The position numbers and the translations under genes were made by a program. Shown here piece after piece: positions 8,069 to 16,768 of a stretch of 41,002 nt of DNA. How positions within the stretch are numbered: the first letter of the stretch is position 1; the number at the start of each line of letters is the position of its first letter. The notes under the pieces were generated by a model. It was not told the origin of the DNA, searched no databases, and was given only the letters and a program-made list of their open reading frames with translations. The DNA comes from Geothermovivens sp964644845 (GTDB lineage Bacteria; Zhuqueibacterota; Zhuqueibacteria; Oleimicrobiales; Geothermoviventaceae), in NCBI GenBank assembly GCA_964644845.1, contig CAZXXS010000127.1:1-41002 (forward strand), read 5' to 3'.

Positions 8069-9100
8069 ATGCCATTCTCGTTGTTCGGGTTGTTTGGGAA
8101 CGATTTGGCCATGGATCTGGGTACGGCCAACACTTTGGTTTTCGCCAAGGGCCGCGGCATTGTGGTAAACGAGCCGTCCGTTGTGGCCATTCGCCGCAGT
8201 GACCAGGAAATCGTGGCCTACGGGGCAGAGGCCAAGGAAATGGTCGGGCGTACCCCGGGCGAGATCACCACAGTGCGCCCGCTTCGTGACGGCGTGATCG
8301 CCGACTTTGAACTGGCCGAGCGCATGATCCGCTATTTCGTGCGGAAGGTGCAGGGCAGTCGTTTCGTCCGACCGCGCATGGCGATCGCCATTCCGTCTGG
8401 AATTACCGAGGTGGAGAAAAGGGCCGTTCGCGACTCCGCGGAACACGCCGGAGCCAGAGAAGTGTATCTTGTGGACGAACCCATGGCGGCGGCGATCGGT
8501 GTGGGATTGCCTGTCGAAGAGCCTGCGGGCAGCATGATTGTGGACATCGGTGGCGGAACCACCGAAATCGCGGTGATCTCGCTTTCCGGCATTGTGACGG
8601 ACATCTCGATTCGCATCGCTGGCGACGAGATGAACGACTCGATCATCCAGTACCTGAAACGCAAACACAACCTTCTGATCGGCGAAAACACGGCTGAGCA
8701 GATCAAGGTTACGATTGGTTCGGTGCCTCCCCACAAGGGCGAAGGCAAATTGACCATCAAGGGCCGCGACATCGTGGCTGGCATCCCGCGGACGGTGGAG
8801 ATCACAGGCGAAGAGGTACAGGAGGCGCTGGCAGAGGCAGTGACGGCCATCATCGACTCGGTGAAGTTGTGTCTGGAACGGACGCCGCCCGAACTTTCTG
8901 CGGACATTTTGGACCGTGGCGTGATTCTTTCCGGCGGCGGCGCTCTGCTGAAAGGTCTGGATGAACGGCTGCGCCAGGAGACGGGGCTGCCCGTGTTCAT
9001 TGCAGACGACCCGCTGACCTGCGTGGTGCGGGGTACGGGCAAAATCCTGGAGGATCTGCCTCGTTACGAAAAAGTGCTGACGAAAGTGAAACGCTACTGA
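8069..9100 (+). CDS. mreB: Rod-shape determining protein MreB (bacterial actin)
   Basis: Actin homologue that polymerises at the inner membrane and guides lateral wall synthesis. The sequence shows the nucleotide-binding motifs of the actin fold: phosphate 1 (DLGTANTLVF, residues 12-21), phosphate 2 (DIGGGTTEIAVISL, about 158-171) and the late adenosine motif (LSGGGALLKGLD). Length 343 is standard. The short amphipathic-like start MPFSLFGLFGNDLA fits membrane binding. The ATG follows GAGAGGTCAG. It heads the operon mreB-mreC-mreD-mrdA-rodA-lgt, in the classical order. Confidence 0.97.
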   Translation: MPFSLFGLFGNDLAMDLGTANTLVFAKGRGIVVNEPSVVAIRRSDQEIVAYGAEAKEMVGRTPGEITTVRPLRDGVIADFELAERMIRYFVRKVQGSRFVRPRMAIAIPSGITEVEKRAVRDSAEHAGAREVYLVDEPMAAAIGVGLPVEEPAGSMIVDIGGGTTEIAVISLSGIVTDISIRIAGDEMNDSIIQYLKRKHNLLIGENTAEQIKVTIGSVPPHKGEGKLTIKGRDIVAGIPRTVEITGEEVQEALAEAVTAIIDSVKLCLERTPPELSADILDRGVILSGGGALLKGLDERLRQETGLPVFIADDPLTCVVRGTGKILEDLPRYEKVLTKVKRY

Positions 9101-9140
9101 GATCTCCCGACCCTGAGTCGGGTTGAGGTGATGTGACTCC

Positions 9141-9920
9141 ATGTCGGTAACACTACGCGAGTGGGCTACCTTTGGTCTTGCCCTTTTTCTCTCGCTTGTT
9201 CTCCTCGCCAGTAATGAGCATCGGCAGGTGCAGTTTGTGCGGGCCACGGCCCTCTCGGTAGCTGCCACCTTGGATGCTGCTCTCACCAGCCTGCGTGCCA
9301 TCCCCACCAGCAAGAGGATGATTCGCCGTCTGTCGGCCGAGAATGCCCGTCTTCTCCTGGAAAACGCTCGTTACCGCGAAGCGGCTTTGGAGAACCGGCG
9401 GCTGCGCGAGTTGCTGGGGTTCAGACGCCGCAGCAAGTTCGACGTCATCCCGGCACAGGTGATCGGCAAAAGCCTGGAAGGGGCAGTGCGCACAATTACG
9501 GTGGACGTCGGTGCCCTGGACGGTGTTCGAAAAGATGATCCAGTAGTGAACGCGTCCGGACTGGTGGGGCGTGTGTACCTGGTGGGCAAGCATTCGGCCA
9601 CGGTACACCTTCTCCTTGACCGTAACTTCAAGGTGGCTGCTTTGATCGAGCGCACTCGCGTCAATGGCATCCTTTCCTGGAGCGGTGGCGAGTACTGCTT
9701 GCTCGAAGATGTTCCCGCCAGGGCCGACGTGGGCATCGGAGACGTCATTGTGACCTCGGGCCTGGGTGGCATTTACCCGAAGGGCATCCGACTCGGGTTG
9801 GTCGTGGAGATCAGCGAGGACGTGACGAGCATTTTCAAAACCATTTTTGTTCGACCCGCTGTGGACTTCAGCCGACTGGAGGAAGTGGCAATCCTTCGTC
9901 GACAGAGTACGAAGCGCTGA
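9141..9920 (+). CDS. mreC: Rod-shape determining protein MreC
   Basis: Single-pass inner-membrane protein that links MreB filaments to the elongation synthases PBP2 and RodA. Residues about 8-24 form the membrane helix, about 55-90 a charged coiled coil (ENARLLLENARYREAALE), and the rest the two beta-barrel domains, with the family motifs VVNASGLVGRV and DVIVTSGLGGIYPKGI. 259 residues is usual. It lies 40 bases after mreB and 9 bases before mreD. Confidence 0.95.
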   Translation: MSVTLREWATFGLALFLSLVLLASNEHRQVQFVRATALSVAATLDAALTSLRAIPTSKRMIRRLSAENARLLLENARYREAALENRRLRELLGFRRRSKFDVIPAQVIGKSLEGAVRTITVDVGALDGVRKDDPVVNASGLVGRVYLVGKHSATVHLLLDRNFKVAALIERTRVNGILSWSGGEYCLLEDVPARADVGIGDVIVTSGLGGIYPKGIRLGLVVEISEDVTSIFKTIFVRPAVDFSRLEEVAILRRQSTKR

Positions 9921-9929
9921 GAGGGGAGC

Positions 9930-10409
9930 ATGCAGATTGTTGCCATTGCATTTGCCCTCGTCAGCGCGACCGTTTTGCAGGTTACGTTTGTTGATCTGAT
10001 TTCCGTCTTTTCGATCGAGCCAAATCTGCCGCTCGTCGTTTTGCTTTTCTTCATTCCAAGGCGGAGCATCATCGACGGGTTGGTTTTGGCGTTTTTTTCG
10101 GGCTTACTTTTGGACCTCCTGGGAGGTAGTCCGCTCGGACTCAGCTCGTTAGCGCTGAGTGTGGCCGCTTTTCTCGTGGGCGCGGTGTCGCGGGATTGGG
10201 TGGAGGTCGATTACCAGAAGATGGCCCGTCTTTTTCTGCTCGGGTCCCTGGCTTTCGAGGTCATTTTCAACGGTATCTACCTGCTTGGCTCGGCGCTTGG
10301 ACCGGTGGGAGGGTTTCTGCGCTACGCTTTGCCTGGCACTGTGTACGATGTGTCGCTCGGCATGCTGATTTTGGCGGCGCTCCCGCGCGACTGGTGGCGA
10401 AAGATTTAG
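9930..10409 (+). CDS. mreD: Rod-shape determining protein MreD
   Basis: Small integral membrane protein of the elongasome, 159 residues with about five hydrophobic helices. MreD sequences diverge strongly, so the call rests on position between mreC and mrdA plus the recognisable GLLLDLLGGSPLGLSSLAL segment (residues about 60-78), the typical conserved block. The ATG follows AGAGGGGAGC. Function is known only as a partner of MreC and PBP2. Confidence 0.92.
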   Translation: MQIVAIAFALVSATVLQVTFVDLISVFSIEPNLPLVVLLFFIPRRSIIDGLVLAFFSGLLLDLLGGSPLGLSSLALSVAAFLVGAVSRDWVEVDYQKMARLFLLGSLAFEVIFNGIYLLGSALGPVGGFLRYALPGTVYDVSLGMLILAALPRDWWRKI

Positions 10410-10470
10410 CGCGTCGGGAGAAAGGCTCGCAGGCATCTGGAGAATACTTGTCTGAGGGACGGGATTCCCC

Positions 10471-12297
10471 GTGGTCAACTCACGCCTCGACATCGAATCG
10501 CGACGCCGAATCTTCGCGGCAGTGGTCGGGATACTTTTCTCGATCCTCCTGCTGCGGCTTGGCTACCTGCAGCTGATTCAGCACTCGGTGTACTACCAGT
10601 GGTCCGAGCAAAACCGCATCCGGGTCGTGAGTTTGGAGCCTCCTCGCGGCCAGATTTTCGACCGGAACCATGAGCTGCTTGTCGACAACGCACCGAGCTA
10701 CTCCCTGGCTGTTTTGCCCTACCAGTTTCTGCATGCCGATTCTCTTGTGCAGCGTCTGGCCGGTCTCGTTGGTTTGCAGCCCGAGGAAATCTTGCGGCGG
10801 ATGCGTAGAAACATGATCGGCGCTTTTCGACCCGCTAAGATTCAGCGCGACCTGGATTTCAGCATTCTGGCGAGACTGGAGGAGCGTCGTTTGGAGCTGC
10901 CTGGGCTTGTGATCGAGACAGAGCCAAAGCGCAAGTACCTGGGCCGGTCCCGGATGAGCCACCTGCTTGGTTACCTGGGCGAGGTGAACGAACGCGAGTT
11001 GAAGTCTCTGAAACAGTACGGCTACCGGTTGGGCGACATTGTCGGCAAACGGGGTCTTGAGCGCGAATACGAGGTAGAGCTACGAGGCAAACGCGGCTAC
11101 CGCTACGTCGAAGTGGATGCTCTGGGGCGAGAGATCCGGACTCTGCCGGAGGGCAAACCGCAGCCACCGGAACCGGGGCTGAACCTGATTCTTGCTCTTG
11201 ACGACCGTTTGCAGGCCAAGCTCGAAGAGCTGCTGCGCGGCAAACGGGGCGCTGGGGTGTTCGTCAATCCTCGCAACGGCGAGGTCCTTGCACTGGCCAG
11301 CTCGCCGGATTACGATTTGAACTGGTTCACGGGAGTGCTTGACCCGGTCATTTGGGACTCCTTGATTTCCGATCCGGGCAGACCCCTGCTGGACCGTGCT
11401 ACCCAGAGCGCGTTTCCACCGGGTTCGACCTACAAACTGGTCACGGCCATCGCGGGCCTCAATGAGGGCATTTTCACGCCGGAGTCGCGCGTGACTTGCA
11501 GGGGGGCGCTTCGCTACGGGCGCCGCTCGTTTGCGTGCTGGTTCGGCAAGGGACACGGGACGCTGGACCTGTACGGGGCAATTGAGCAAAGCTGCAACGT
11601 CTACTTTTACACGATGGGTTTGCGCGTCGGTGTGGATCTGTGGGCTGAGTACTCCCACCGACTGCACTTCGGTGAACCGACGGGCCTCGACATCCCTGCC
11701 GAAAAGAAGGGACTGGTGCCTGACCGTGAATACCTGGACCGTCGATTCGGCAAGGGGAGGTGGAGCGAGGGGTTGATGTTAAACATGGCCATTGGACAGG
11801 GCGACCTCTTGGTCACGCCGGTGCAGATGGCCCAGTTCGCCATGTTGCTTGCCAATCGTGGCGTCGGCTACCGGCTCCACGCCGTCAAGGCGATGGAACA
11901 CCCACTGTCGGGGCAGATCATTCCTGCTCGGATCGACAGTTTTCGCATCCAAGGAGTCCGACCGGACGTTTGGGACGCCGTTCGCGAAGGGATGTACCGC
12001 GTTGTGAATGGTGTGCACGGCACAGCAAGAGGATCGCGGTTACCGGATGTGGAGGTTGCCGGCAAAACGGGTACAGCTCAGAATCCGCACGGGAAACCGC
12101 ACGCGTGGTTCATCGGGTTTGCTCCGTACGAAAATCCGGAAATCGCGTTCTGCGTGTTTGTGGAGAACGGTGGGGGTGGGTCTGTGGCGGCGGCGCCCAT
12201 CGCCCGGGAAGTGCTACGCTACTACTTCGACGTTGTTCGAAAATCTTCGACGCTGGAAACCGTCGACGCCGACACACGCGAGGGTGCCCGATTGTGA
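10471..12297 (+). CDS. mrdA: Penicillin-binding protein 2 (elongasome transpeptidase)
   Basis: Class B penicillin-binding protein that crosslinks new lateral peptidoglycan. Residues 14-32 form the N-terminal membrane anchor, and the dimerisation/pedestal domain contains the RGQIFDRNHELL motif (about 56-67). The transpeptidase domain has all three catalytic motifs: SxxK as S319-T-Y-K322, SxN as S374-C-N376, and KTG at K532. Length 608 is normal. The GTG start at 10471 follows a GAGGGACGGG stretch. The stop overlaps the rodA start by 4 bases (GTGA), so the cognate glycosyltransferase is translationally coupled. Confidence 0.96.
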   Translation: MVNSRLDIESRRRIFAAVVGILFSILLLRLGYLQLIQHSVYYQWSEQNRIRVVSLEPPRGQIFDRNHELLVDNAPSYSLAVLPYQFLHADSLVQRLAGLVGLQPEEILRRMRRNMIGAFRPAKIQRDLDFSILARLEERRLELPGLVIETEPKRKYLGRSRMSHLLGYLGEVNERELKSLKQYGYRLGDIVGKRGLEREYEVELRGKRGYRYVEVDALGREIRTLPEGKPQPPEPGLNLILALDDRLQAKLEELLRGKRGAGVFVNPRNGEVLALASSPDYDLNWFTGVLDPVIWDSLISDPGRPLLDRATQSAFPPGSTYKLVTAIAGLNEGIFTPESRVTCRGALRYGRRSFACWFGKGHGTLDLYGAIEQSCNVYFYTMGLRVGVDLWAEYSHRLHFGEPTGLDIPAEKKGLVPDREYLDRRFGKGRWSEGLMLNMAIGQGDLLVTPVQMAQFAMLLANRGVGYRLHAVKAMEHPLSGQIIPARIDSFRIQGVRPDVWDAVREGMYRVVNGVHGTARGSRLPDVEVAGKTGTAQNPHGKPHAWFIGFAPYENPEIAFCVFVENGGGGSVAAAPIAREVLRYYFDVVRKSSTLETVDADTREGARL

Positions 12298-13523
12298 GTC
12301 GGACGTGGCGAAAACGCTGGGAACACCTGGACAAGAGCATCCCAGTTCTGACGTTCCTCCTGCTTGGCTTTGGACTGGTGGCCCTCTACAGCGCCAGCAG
12401 CCACGCTGCGGCACAGCCTTGGGGAGGGAATTTTGGGCGCCAGATCATCTGGCTCGCGATTGGCCTGGTTGGGTTCTTAGCCGCCGCGCTTGTGCCTCCG
12501 AGCTTTTTCCGCGACTACGCCTACCCCATTTACGGGGTTTTTCTCGTTCTGCTGGTTCTGCTCCTTTTCGTGGGGCGGGGTCCTGGTGTGGCCCGTTGGA
12601 TCCCGCTTGGTCCCCTTCACCTCCAGCCGTCGGAACTCGCCAAGGTCGGACTCATTCTTGCACTGGCCCGCTACTTGACCGAACACAAGCGGGACCTACA
12701 ACGGCCCACTGAGGTGGCACTGGCGTTTGCGCTGGCTCTGGTGCCAATGGCTCTGGTGGCTAAACAGCCGAACCTGGGAACGTCGCTGGTGTTTGGTGCG
12801 TTGTCCATCCCCATGCTCTTCTGGGCGGGTTTGCCTCTGTTCTCGTTGTTTGTAATCCTGTCCCCGTTCGTAAGCTTCTTGGCTTCTTTTCACCTCGTGG
12901 CGTTTCTGGCCGTGATGGGTTTGGTGATCGTGGTACTACTGACTGCACGGGCTGGATTGCGTCTTTCCGTGTTCGTTGTGCTTGCCAATCTCAGCATGGC
13001 GGCTCTGGCGCCGGTGCTCTGGAATCACCTGCACGCGTACCAGCAACAGCGTATCCTCACATTTCTGGGACTGCGCGAAGACCCGACCGGGATGGGCTAC
13101 CAGGTGATTCAGTCCAAGGTGGCCGTCGGTTCGGGCGGGCTCTTCGGCAAAGGGTTGCTGCACGGAACCCAGACCCACCTGAAGTTTCTTCCCGCTCAGC
13201 ACACAGACTTCATCTTCTCGGTGATTGGTGAGGAGCTGGGATTCATCGGTGCGAGTTTCGCTCTTCTTCTGTTTCTGATTTTGATCACGCGGTGCCTACG
13301 GGTGGCGTCCGCAGCACGGAACCGTTTTAACAGTCTGGTCGTTGTGGGGGTGGTTTCCGTCATTACCTTTCACGTGTTCGTAAACGTGGGCATGGTGCTG
13401 GGCATGATGCCCGTGGCTGGATTGCCCCTGCCGTTCATGAGTTACGGCGGAAGTTTTCTGCTGAGTTGTCTGGTGATGATGGGGCTCGTCGTGAACGTCT
13501 CAATGCGGTGGGACGAATACTGA
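12294..13523 (+). CDS. rodA: Peptidoglycan glycosyltransferase RodA (SEDS family)
   Basis: Polymerises lipid II into glycan strands in complex with PBP2. The protein is about 409 residues with ten or so membrane helices and the SEDS hallmarks: LQPSELAKV, the catalytic-loop AQHTDFIF with D305, and the C-terminal GLPLPFMSYGGS. I start it at the GTG at 12294, which overlaps the mrdA stop (GTGA) and follows AGGGTG by 7 bases. The open frame extends much further upstream inside mrdA, but that part is not RodA-like. Downstream lgt is 40 bases away. Confidence 0.96.
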   Translation: MSRTWRKRWEHLDKSIPVLTFLLLGFGLVALYSASSHAAAQPWGGNFGRQIIWLAIGLVGFLAAALVPPSFFRDYAYPIYGVFLVLLVLLLFVGRGPGVARWIPLGPLHLQPSELAKVGLILALARYLTEHKRDLQRPTEVALAFALALVPMALVAKQPNLGTSLVFGALSIPMLFWAGLPLFSLFVILSPFVSFLASFHLVAFLAVMGLVIVVLLTARAGLRLSVFVVLANLSMAALAPVLWNHLHAYQQQRILTFLGLREDPTGMGYQVIQSKVAVGSGGLFGKGLLHGTQTHLKFLPAQHTDFIFSVIGEELGFIGASFALLLFLILITRCLRVASAARNRFNSLVVVGVVSVITFHVFVNVGMVLGMMPVAGLPLPFMSYGGSFLLSCLVMMGLVVNVSMRWDEY

Positions 13524-13563
13524 ACGCAGGCACCCAGAATGTCTCGTTGGGTGAGGAGGAAAC

Positions 13564-14376
13564 GTGCATCCTGTTTTGTTTCGCATCGGTAGGTTTGAAC
13601 TGCACAGCTACGGCTTGATGCTGGCCATCTCATTTGTGGTGGGTATCTGGTTGTCGATGAGGCGTGCGCAAAAGGTCGGGATCAACCCGAACCACATCAT
13701 GGATCTGTCTGTGGTGATCATCATCAGTTCGATCGTCGGCGCGCGCGGGTTGTACGTGATTTTTCACTTGGATGAATTTCGTGGCCACTGGATCGACACC
13801 TTCAGCCCCATCCAGAGCAACGGCGAGATTGGCTTAGCCGGGCTCACGCTGTTGGGTGGTGTTGTGCTGGCCATTGCTGCCTCGCTGCTGTACTTGTGGT
13901 GGCGTCGAATGCCCATTTTGAAGACGGCAGACGTGGTGATTCCCGCGTTTGCACTCGGCATTTTCTTCACCCGTATCGGTTGTTTCCTGAACGGATGCTG
14001 TTTTGGACACGCGTGTTCGGGACCTCTTTGTGTTGTGTTCCCGCCGAACAGCCCCGCAGGTGCTACGTACCCGGGCACACACATTCACCCGACTCAGCTC
14101 TACTCTTCGGCCTACGGCTTACTCATTTTTGGGATCTTGATGTGGTTGGATCGGCGCAAACCCTTCGACGGCTACGTGTTTTTCTGGGGGTTGGTTTTGT
14201 ACGGGATCGCACGTTTCCTGATTGATTTTCTGCGGTACTACGAGCCCAGCATGATCGCGTTGCACGTGGCTGGAGCGCCCATCACCGTCAACCAGCTGAT
14301 CAGCCTCGGCATGATTGTCACAGGCGCTGCGTTTCTGTTGTGGAAGCACCGGCAGGTCAAATTGCGGCGAGAGTGA
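13564..14376 (+). CDS. lgt: Prolipoprotein diacylglyceryl transferase
   Basis: Inner-membrane enzyme that adds diacylglycerol from phosphatidylglycerol to the lipobox Cys of prolipoproteins, the first step in lipoprotein maturation. It is 270 residues with about seven hydrophobic helices. The opening HPVLFRIGRFELHSYGLML and the internal GLTLLGGVVLA are family-typical. The Lgt signature region appears as TRIGCFLNGCCFG (R137, G139, N143) and is rich in Cys. The GTG start follows GTGAGGAGGAAAC, a very good ribosome site. At least three lipoproteins encoded in this window (VanX-like, TPR protein, possibly Pcm) would be its clients. Confidence 0.95.
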   Translation: MHPVLFRIGRFELHSYGLMLAISFVVGIWLSMRRAQKVGINPNHIMDLSVVIIISSIVGARGLYVIFHLDEFRGHWIDTFSPIQSNGEIGLAGLTLLGGVVLAIAASLLYLWWRRMPILKTADVVIPAFALGIFFTRIGCFLNGCCFGHACSGPLCVVFPPNSPAGATYPGTHIHPTQLYSSAYGLLIFGILMWLDRRKPFDGYVFFWGLVLYGIARFLIDFLRYYEPSMIALHVAGAPITVNQLISLGMIVTGAAFLLWKHRQVKLRRE

Positions 14377-14538
14377 GAGCGGCCAGAGGCGCTGGAAATG
14401 GCGCGGGGAAAGCGCTGGCGGGGAGTCGCGCGCCTTGCGATTTTGCCCCCGAAAGCAGGTTTCGGAGTGAAGACAAACGGCAGGTTGTGGGAAAAACGTG
14501 ACAACGGCTACATTTGGTTGGCTTTCGGGAAAATGCCC

Positions 14539-14567
14539 TTGACATTTTAGGCCGATTTGGATACATT
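14539..14567 (+). promoter_or_regulatory. Strong sigma-70 type promoter
   Basis: Consensus TTGACA at 14539-14544, then a 17-base spacer, then TACATT at 14562-14567. It lies 72 bases before the chosen start of the outer-membrane protein gene and marks a new transcription unit after lgt. Start of transcription is expected near 14574. Confidence 0.75.
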
Positions 14568-14638
14568 TTTGCAAGCTGAAAGGTGGGGTGGGTTTGGTGG
14601 CGTGTGGCGTTACGGATTTGCGCCAGAAAGGAGCCAAG

Positions 14639-15805
14639 ATGGCACGGAAGCTGTTTGTCGCGTTGGTTGTGTGGTGTGTAGCTGGGTCGGCAGCAGCTCA
14701 GTCGTTGGCGCCACCAGGGTGGCTGACGCTCGAAGCGGGGGGCTTCCGGCTGGAGGGGGACCAGCGTGCGCCCGACTTCGGTCCTCATGCTGCATTCGGT
14801 TTGGGATACAATGTGACCCCCTATTTTTCGATCTTCCTGCGTACGGGTGCCGGGTTCGCTGGTGGGCAAAATCCCAATGTGAAGGCCTGGCAGCGGACGC
14901 TTTACGCCCCTGTACGGATGGAGTTTCGGATCAATTTTCTGCCTCTCGGTCGAATCAATCCCTTCGTTTCCGCCAGTGGTGGTTTTTTCTACTGGGACGC
15001 ACGCGATGCACAGGGCAACACGATTGCTCTGGGTGAAGCTGGCACGGCCCAAAAGGGCATGAACAGCTTTGTAGGCACAGGTGCCGGGGTCACACTACGT
15101 CTTGGCGCACGGAGCTCTCTCGATCTTGGTTTTCGCTACGACTACACCTTCACCGACCGGCTGGATGTCCGGCCGACTGGCAACGAGGATGATCAGCCCA
15201 TCACGGGGTTCGTGGGGTTCAGCTTCAGGTTCGGGCACAATTTCGTGGACGATCCCGATGACGACGGGGTGCCGAACAGTCTAGATCTTGAACCGACGGT
15301 CCCCGAAGATCCGGATGGCTACTTGGACCACGACGGTAAGCCTGAGCCAGGACCAGGGGATCTGTCCGTTTTTGGCGAGACTGTGCCGGTGGATCGGGAT
15401 ACTGTTGCACCGGTTGTGATTCACCACCCGCCGCATGTGGAGGAAAGCGGTCGTACAGTGCATTTGACGGCGGATGTTTACGAGAACAGTCAACTTAAGG
15501 TTGTGGCTTTGATCTACCGCCGGATCGGACTGAAAAAGTGGGAAGTAAAGCGAATGCGACCGGTTAGCAGCACGCGTTACGAAGACACCATCCCGGGCTA
15601 CGATCTCGTTATTCCCGGTGTTGAGTACGCGATTGTTGCGGTGGATCAGGCCTTGTCTGGGGTGGGATACAGCGGTTTGCCGAACCGTCCCAACGTGATC
15701 CGTGTAATTGAGCACGGTCCTACCTGGCGTTTGATTGGTGGAGTGTTCGGCACTGTGGGCATGGGCGCCGTGGGGTATTTACTCTGGCACAAACAAGAAC
15801 CGTAA
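14639..15805 (+). CDS. Outer-membrane barrel-like protein with TSP3 repeat, Ig-like domain and C-terminal helix
   Basis: Secreted 388-residue protein. Residues 1-20 are a signal peptide (cleavage near SAAAQS). About 20-198 alternate like an eight-stranded outer-membrane barrel (LGYNVTPYFSIFLR, SLDLGFRYDYTF, GFVGFSFRFG). About 204-236 is an Asp-rich calcium-binding thrombospondin type 3 stretch (DDPDDDGVPNSLD). About 258-360 is an Ig-like domain of a kind common in secreted proteins (HHPPHVEESGRTVHLTADV ... YAIVAVDQA). The end has a hydrophobic helix (LIGGVFGTVGMGAVGYLL). I start it at the ATG at 14639, after AAAGGAG, because the signal peptide begins there; the GTG at 14588 has no such support. 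OmpA's peptidoglycan-binding domain is absent. Exact function unknown. Confidence 0.8.
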   Translation: MARKLFVALVVWCVAGSAAAQSLAPPGWLTLEAGGFRLEGDQRAPDFGPHAAFGLGYNVTPYFSIFLRTGAGFAGGQNPNVKAWQRTLYAPVRMEFRINFLPLGRINPFVSASGGFFYWDARDAQGNTIALGEAGTAQKGMNSFVGTGAGVTLRLGARSSLDLGFRYDYTFTDRLDVRPTGNEDDQPITGFVGFSFRFGHNFVDDPDDDGVPNSLDLEPTVPEDPDGYLDHDGKPEPGPGDLSVFGETVPVDRDTVAPVVIHHPPHVEESGRTVHLTADVYENSQLKVVALIYRRIGLKKWEVKRMRPVSSTRYEDTIPGYDLVIPGVEYAIVAVDQALSGVGYSGLPNRPNVIRVIEHGPTWRLIGGVFGTVGMGAVGYLLWHKQEP

Positions 15806-15825
15806 CGAGAAAGGGAGGGGACGTT

Positions 15826-16635
15826 ATGGCCCTCGTGAAATCGCGATTCCTGGTTGCGATCACCGGTGCGTTGTTCCTTGGGGGGGTGTTCTTCGGATGC
15901 GCTGGAACACGCAAAGAACAACCTGCGGGAAGCGAAGCGAGCGCAGAGTCGGTTTTGGGTGTCGGGCAGGAAAACAAGCAAGCCAGTTCCACCCAGGGCG
16001 AAGAGGATGTGTTGAAGCTGCTGGGTATCACGGAGGAGAAGAAGTCGGAGGAAACCACCAAAGAGGTTGTCCAGAAAACCGAGGTGGAGAAGCTCCAGGA
16101 ACAGATGATGGAGCTCAAGAAATCGCTGAAACAGAAAGAGGCGCAGATTGCTGACCTCAAGGCAAAGCTGGCGGCGAAGGAAAAGGAAATCAGCCAGCTG
16201 AAGAGTGCCAAACCTGCTGCGTTGGCCACCTCGGTGACGCCGATGGGCAAACCGCATCCGCCGTCGCAAGAATTCAAAGTGCGTTACGAAGATGCGTTGG
16301 CCGAGTACCGGGCACGCAATTACGCAACGGCCCTGAAGCTGTTCCAGCAACTTCTGGCCACGGATCCCAACAATACCCTCTCCGACAACTGCCAGTACTG
16401 GATTGGCGAGTGCTACTACGGAATGGGTAAGTACGATCAGGCACTGGTGGAGTTCGAGAAGGTTTTCGCTTTTCCTGAGACGAATAAGGCAGCCGACGCC
16501 CAGTTGAAGATCGCTTACTGCTACTTTCGGTTGGGTGAGCGCGAGCGCGCTCGGCAGGAGCTGCAGCGTTTTCTGGACAACTACCCTGACAGTGAGTACG
16601 TACCCAAGGCGCAGGCATTGCTTTCGCAGCTTTGA
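15826..16635 (+). CDS. Coiled-coil / TPR lipoprotein, CpoB/YbgF-like
   Basis: 269-residue lipoprotein. The signal peptide ends in VFFGC (Cys25). A low-complexity linker follows (26-75), then a coiled coil (about 83-131, heptad-rich KLQEQMMELKKSLKQKEAQI), then three TPR-like helical pairs (about 149-265) with the motif ALxLFQQLLATDPNN and the ending DNYPDSEYVPKAQALL. This architecture matches CpoB/YbgF of the Tol-Pal system, which coordinates envelope constriction with wall synthesis, but tolA/B/Q/R and pal are not in the window. It could equally be a generic outer-membrane TPR scaffold. It sits 20 bases after the barrel protein gene, so the pair shares the 14539 promoter. Confidence 0.82.
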   Translation: MALVKSRFLVAITGALFLGGVFFGCAGTRKEQPAGSEASAESVLGVGQENKQASSTQGEEDVLKLLGITEEKKSEETTKEVVQKTEVEKLQEQMMELKKSLKQKEAQIADLKAKLAAKEKEISQLKSAKPAALATSVTPMGKPHPPSQEFKVRYEDALAEYRARNYATALKLFQQLLATDPNNTLSDNCQYWIGECYYGMGKYDQALVEFEKVFAFPETNKAADAQLKIAYCYFRLGERERARQELQRFLDNYPDSEYVPKAQALLSQL

Positions 16636-16639
16636 ACAC

Positions 16640-16655
16640 TGGCATAGTCCTTGCA
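16640..16655 (+). promoter_or_regulatory. Sigma-54-like -24/-12 element before galT
   Basis: TGGCAT-N5-TTGCA, one mismatch from TGGCAC-N5-TTGC. It begins five bases after the TPR gene's stop codon. The predicted start of transcription (near 16666) would fall inside the terminator stem at 16663-16700, which weakens the call unless the hairpin serves as a 5' stabiliser. Confidence 0.4.
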
Positions 16656-16662
16656 CTCTCTG

Positions 16663-16700
16663 AAAATGGGGTGACGTCTGAGCACCCCATTTTCTGTTTT
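16663..16700 (+). terminator. Rho-independent terminator after the TPR lipoprotein gene
   Basis: AAAATGGGGTG (16663-16673) pairs perfectly with CACCCCATTTT (16683-16693) around a 9-base loop, followed by CTGTTTT. An 11-bp stem with flanking A- and T-runs means it may work in both directions. Confidence 0.85.
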
Positions 16701-16726
16701 GAACTCGTGCACATTTTCCGTATATT
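16699..16726 (+). promoter_or_regulatory. Sigma-70 type promoter for galT-glgA
   Basis: TTGAAC at 16699-16704, 16-base spacer, TATATT at 16721-16726. It starts where the terminator ends and gives a leader of about 36 bases before the galT ATG. Confidence 0.65.
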
Positions 16727-16768
16727 CAAAGCTGCGAGGCGACCAGAGGGACAACTCTGAGGGAGGCG

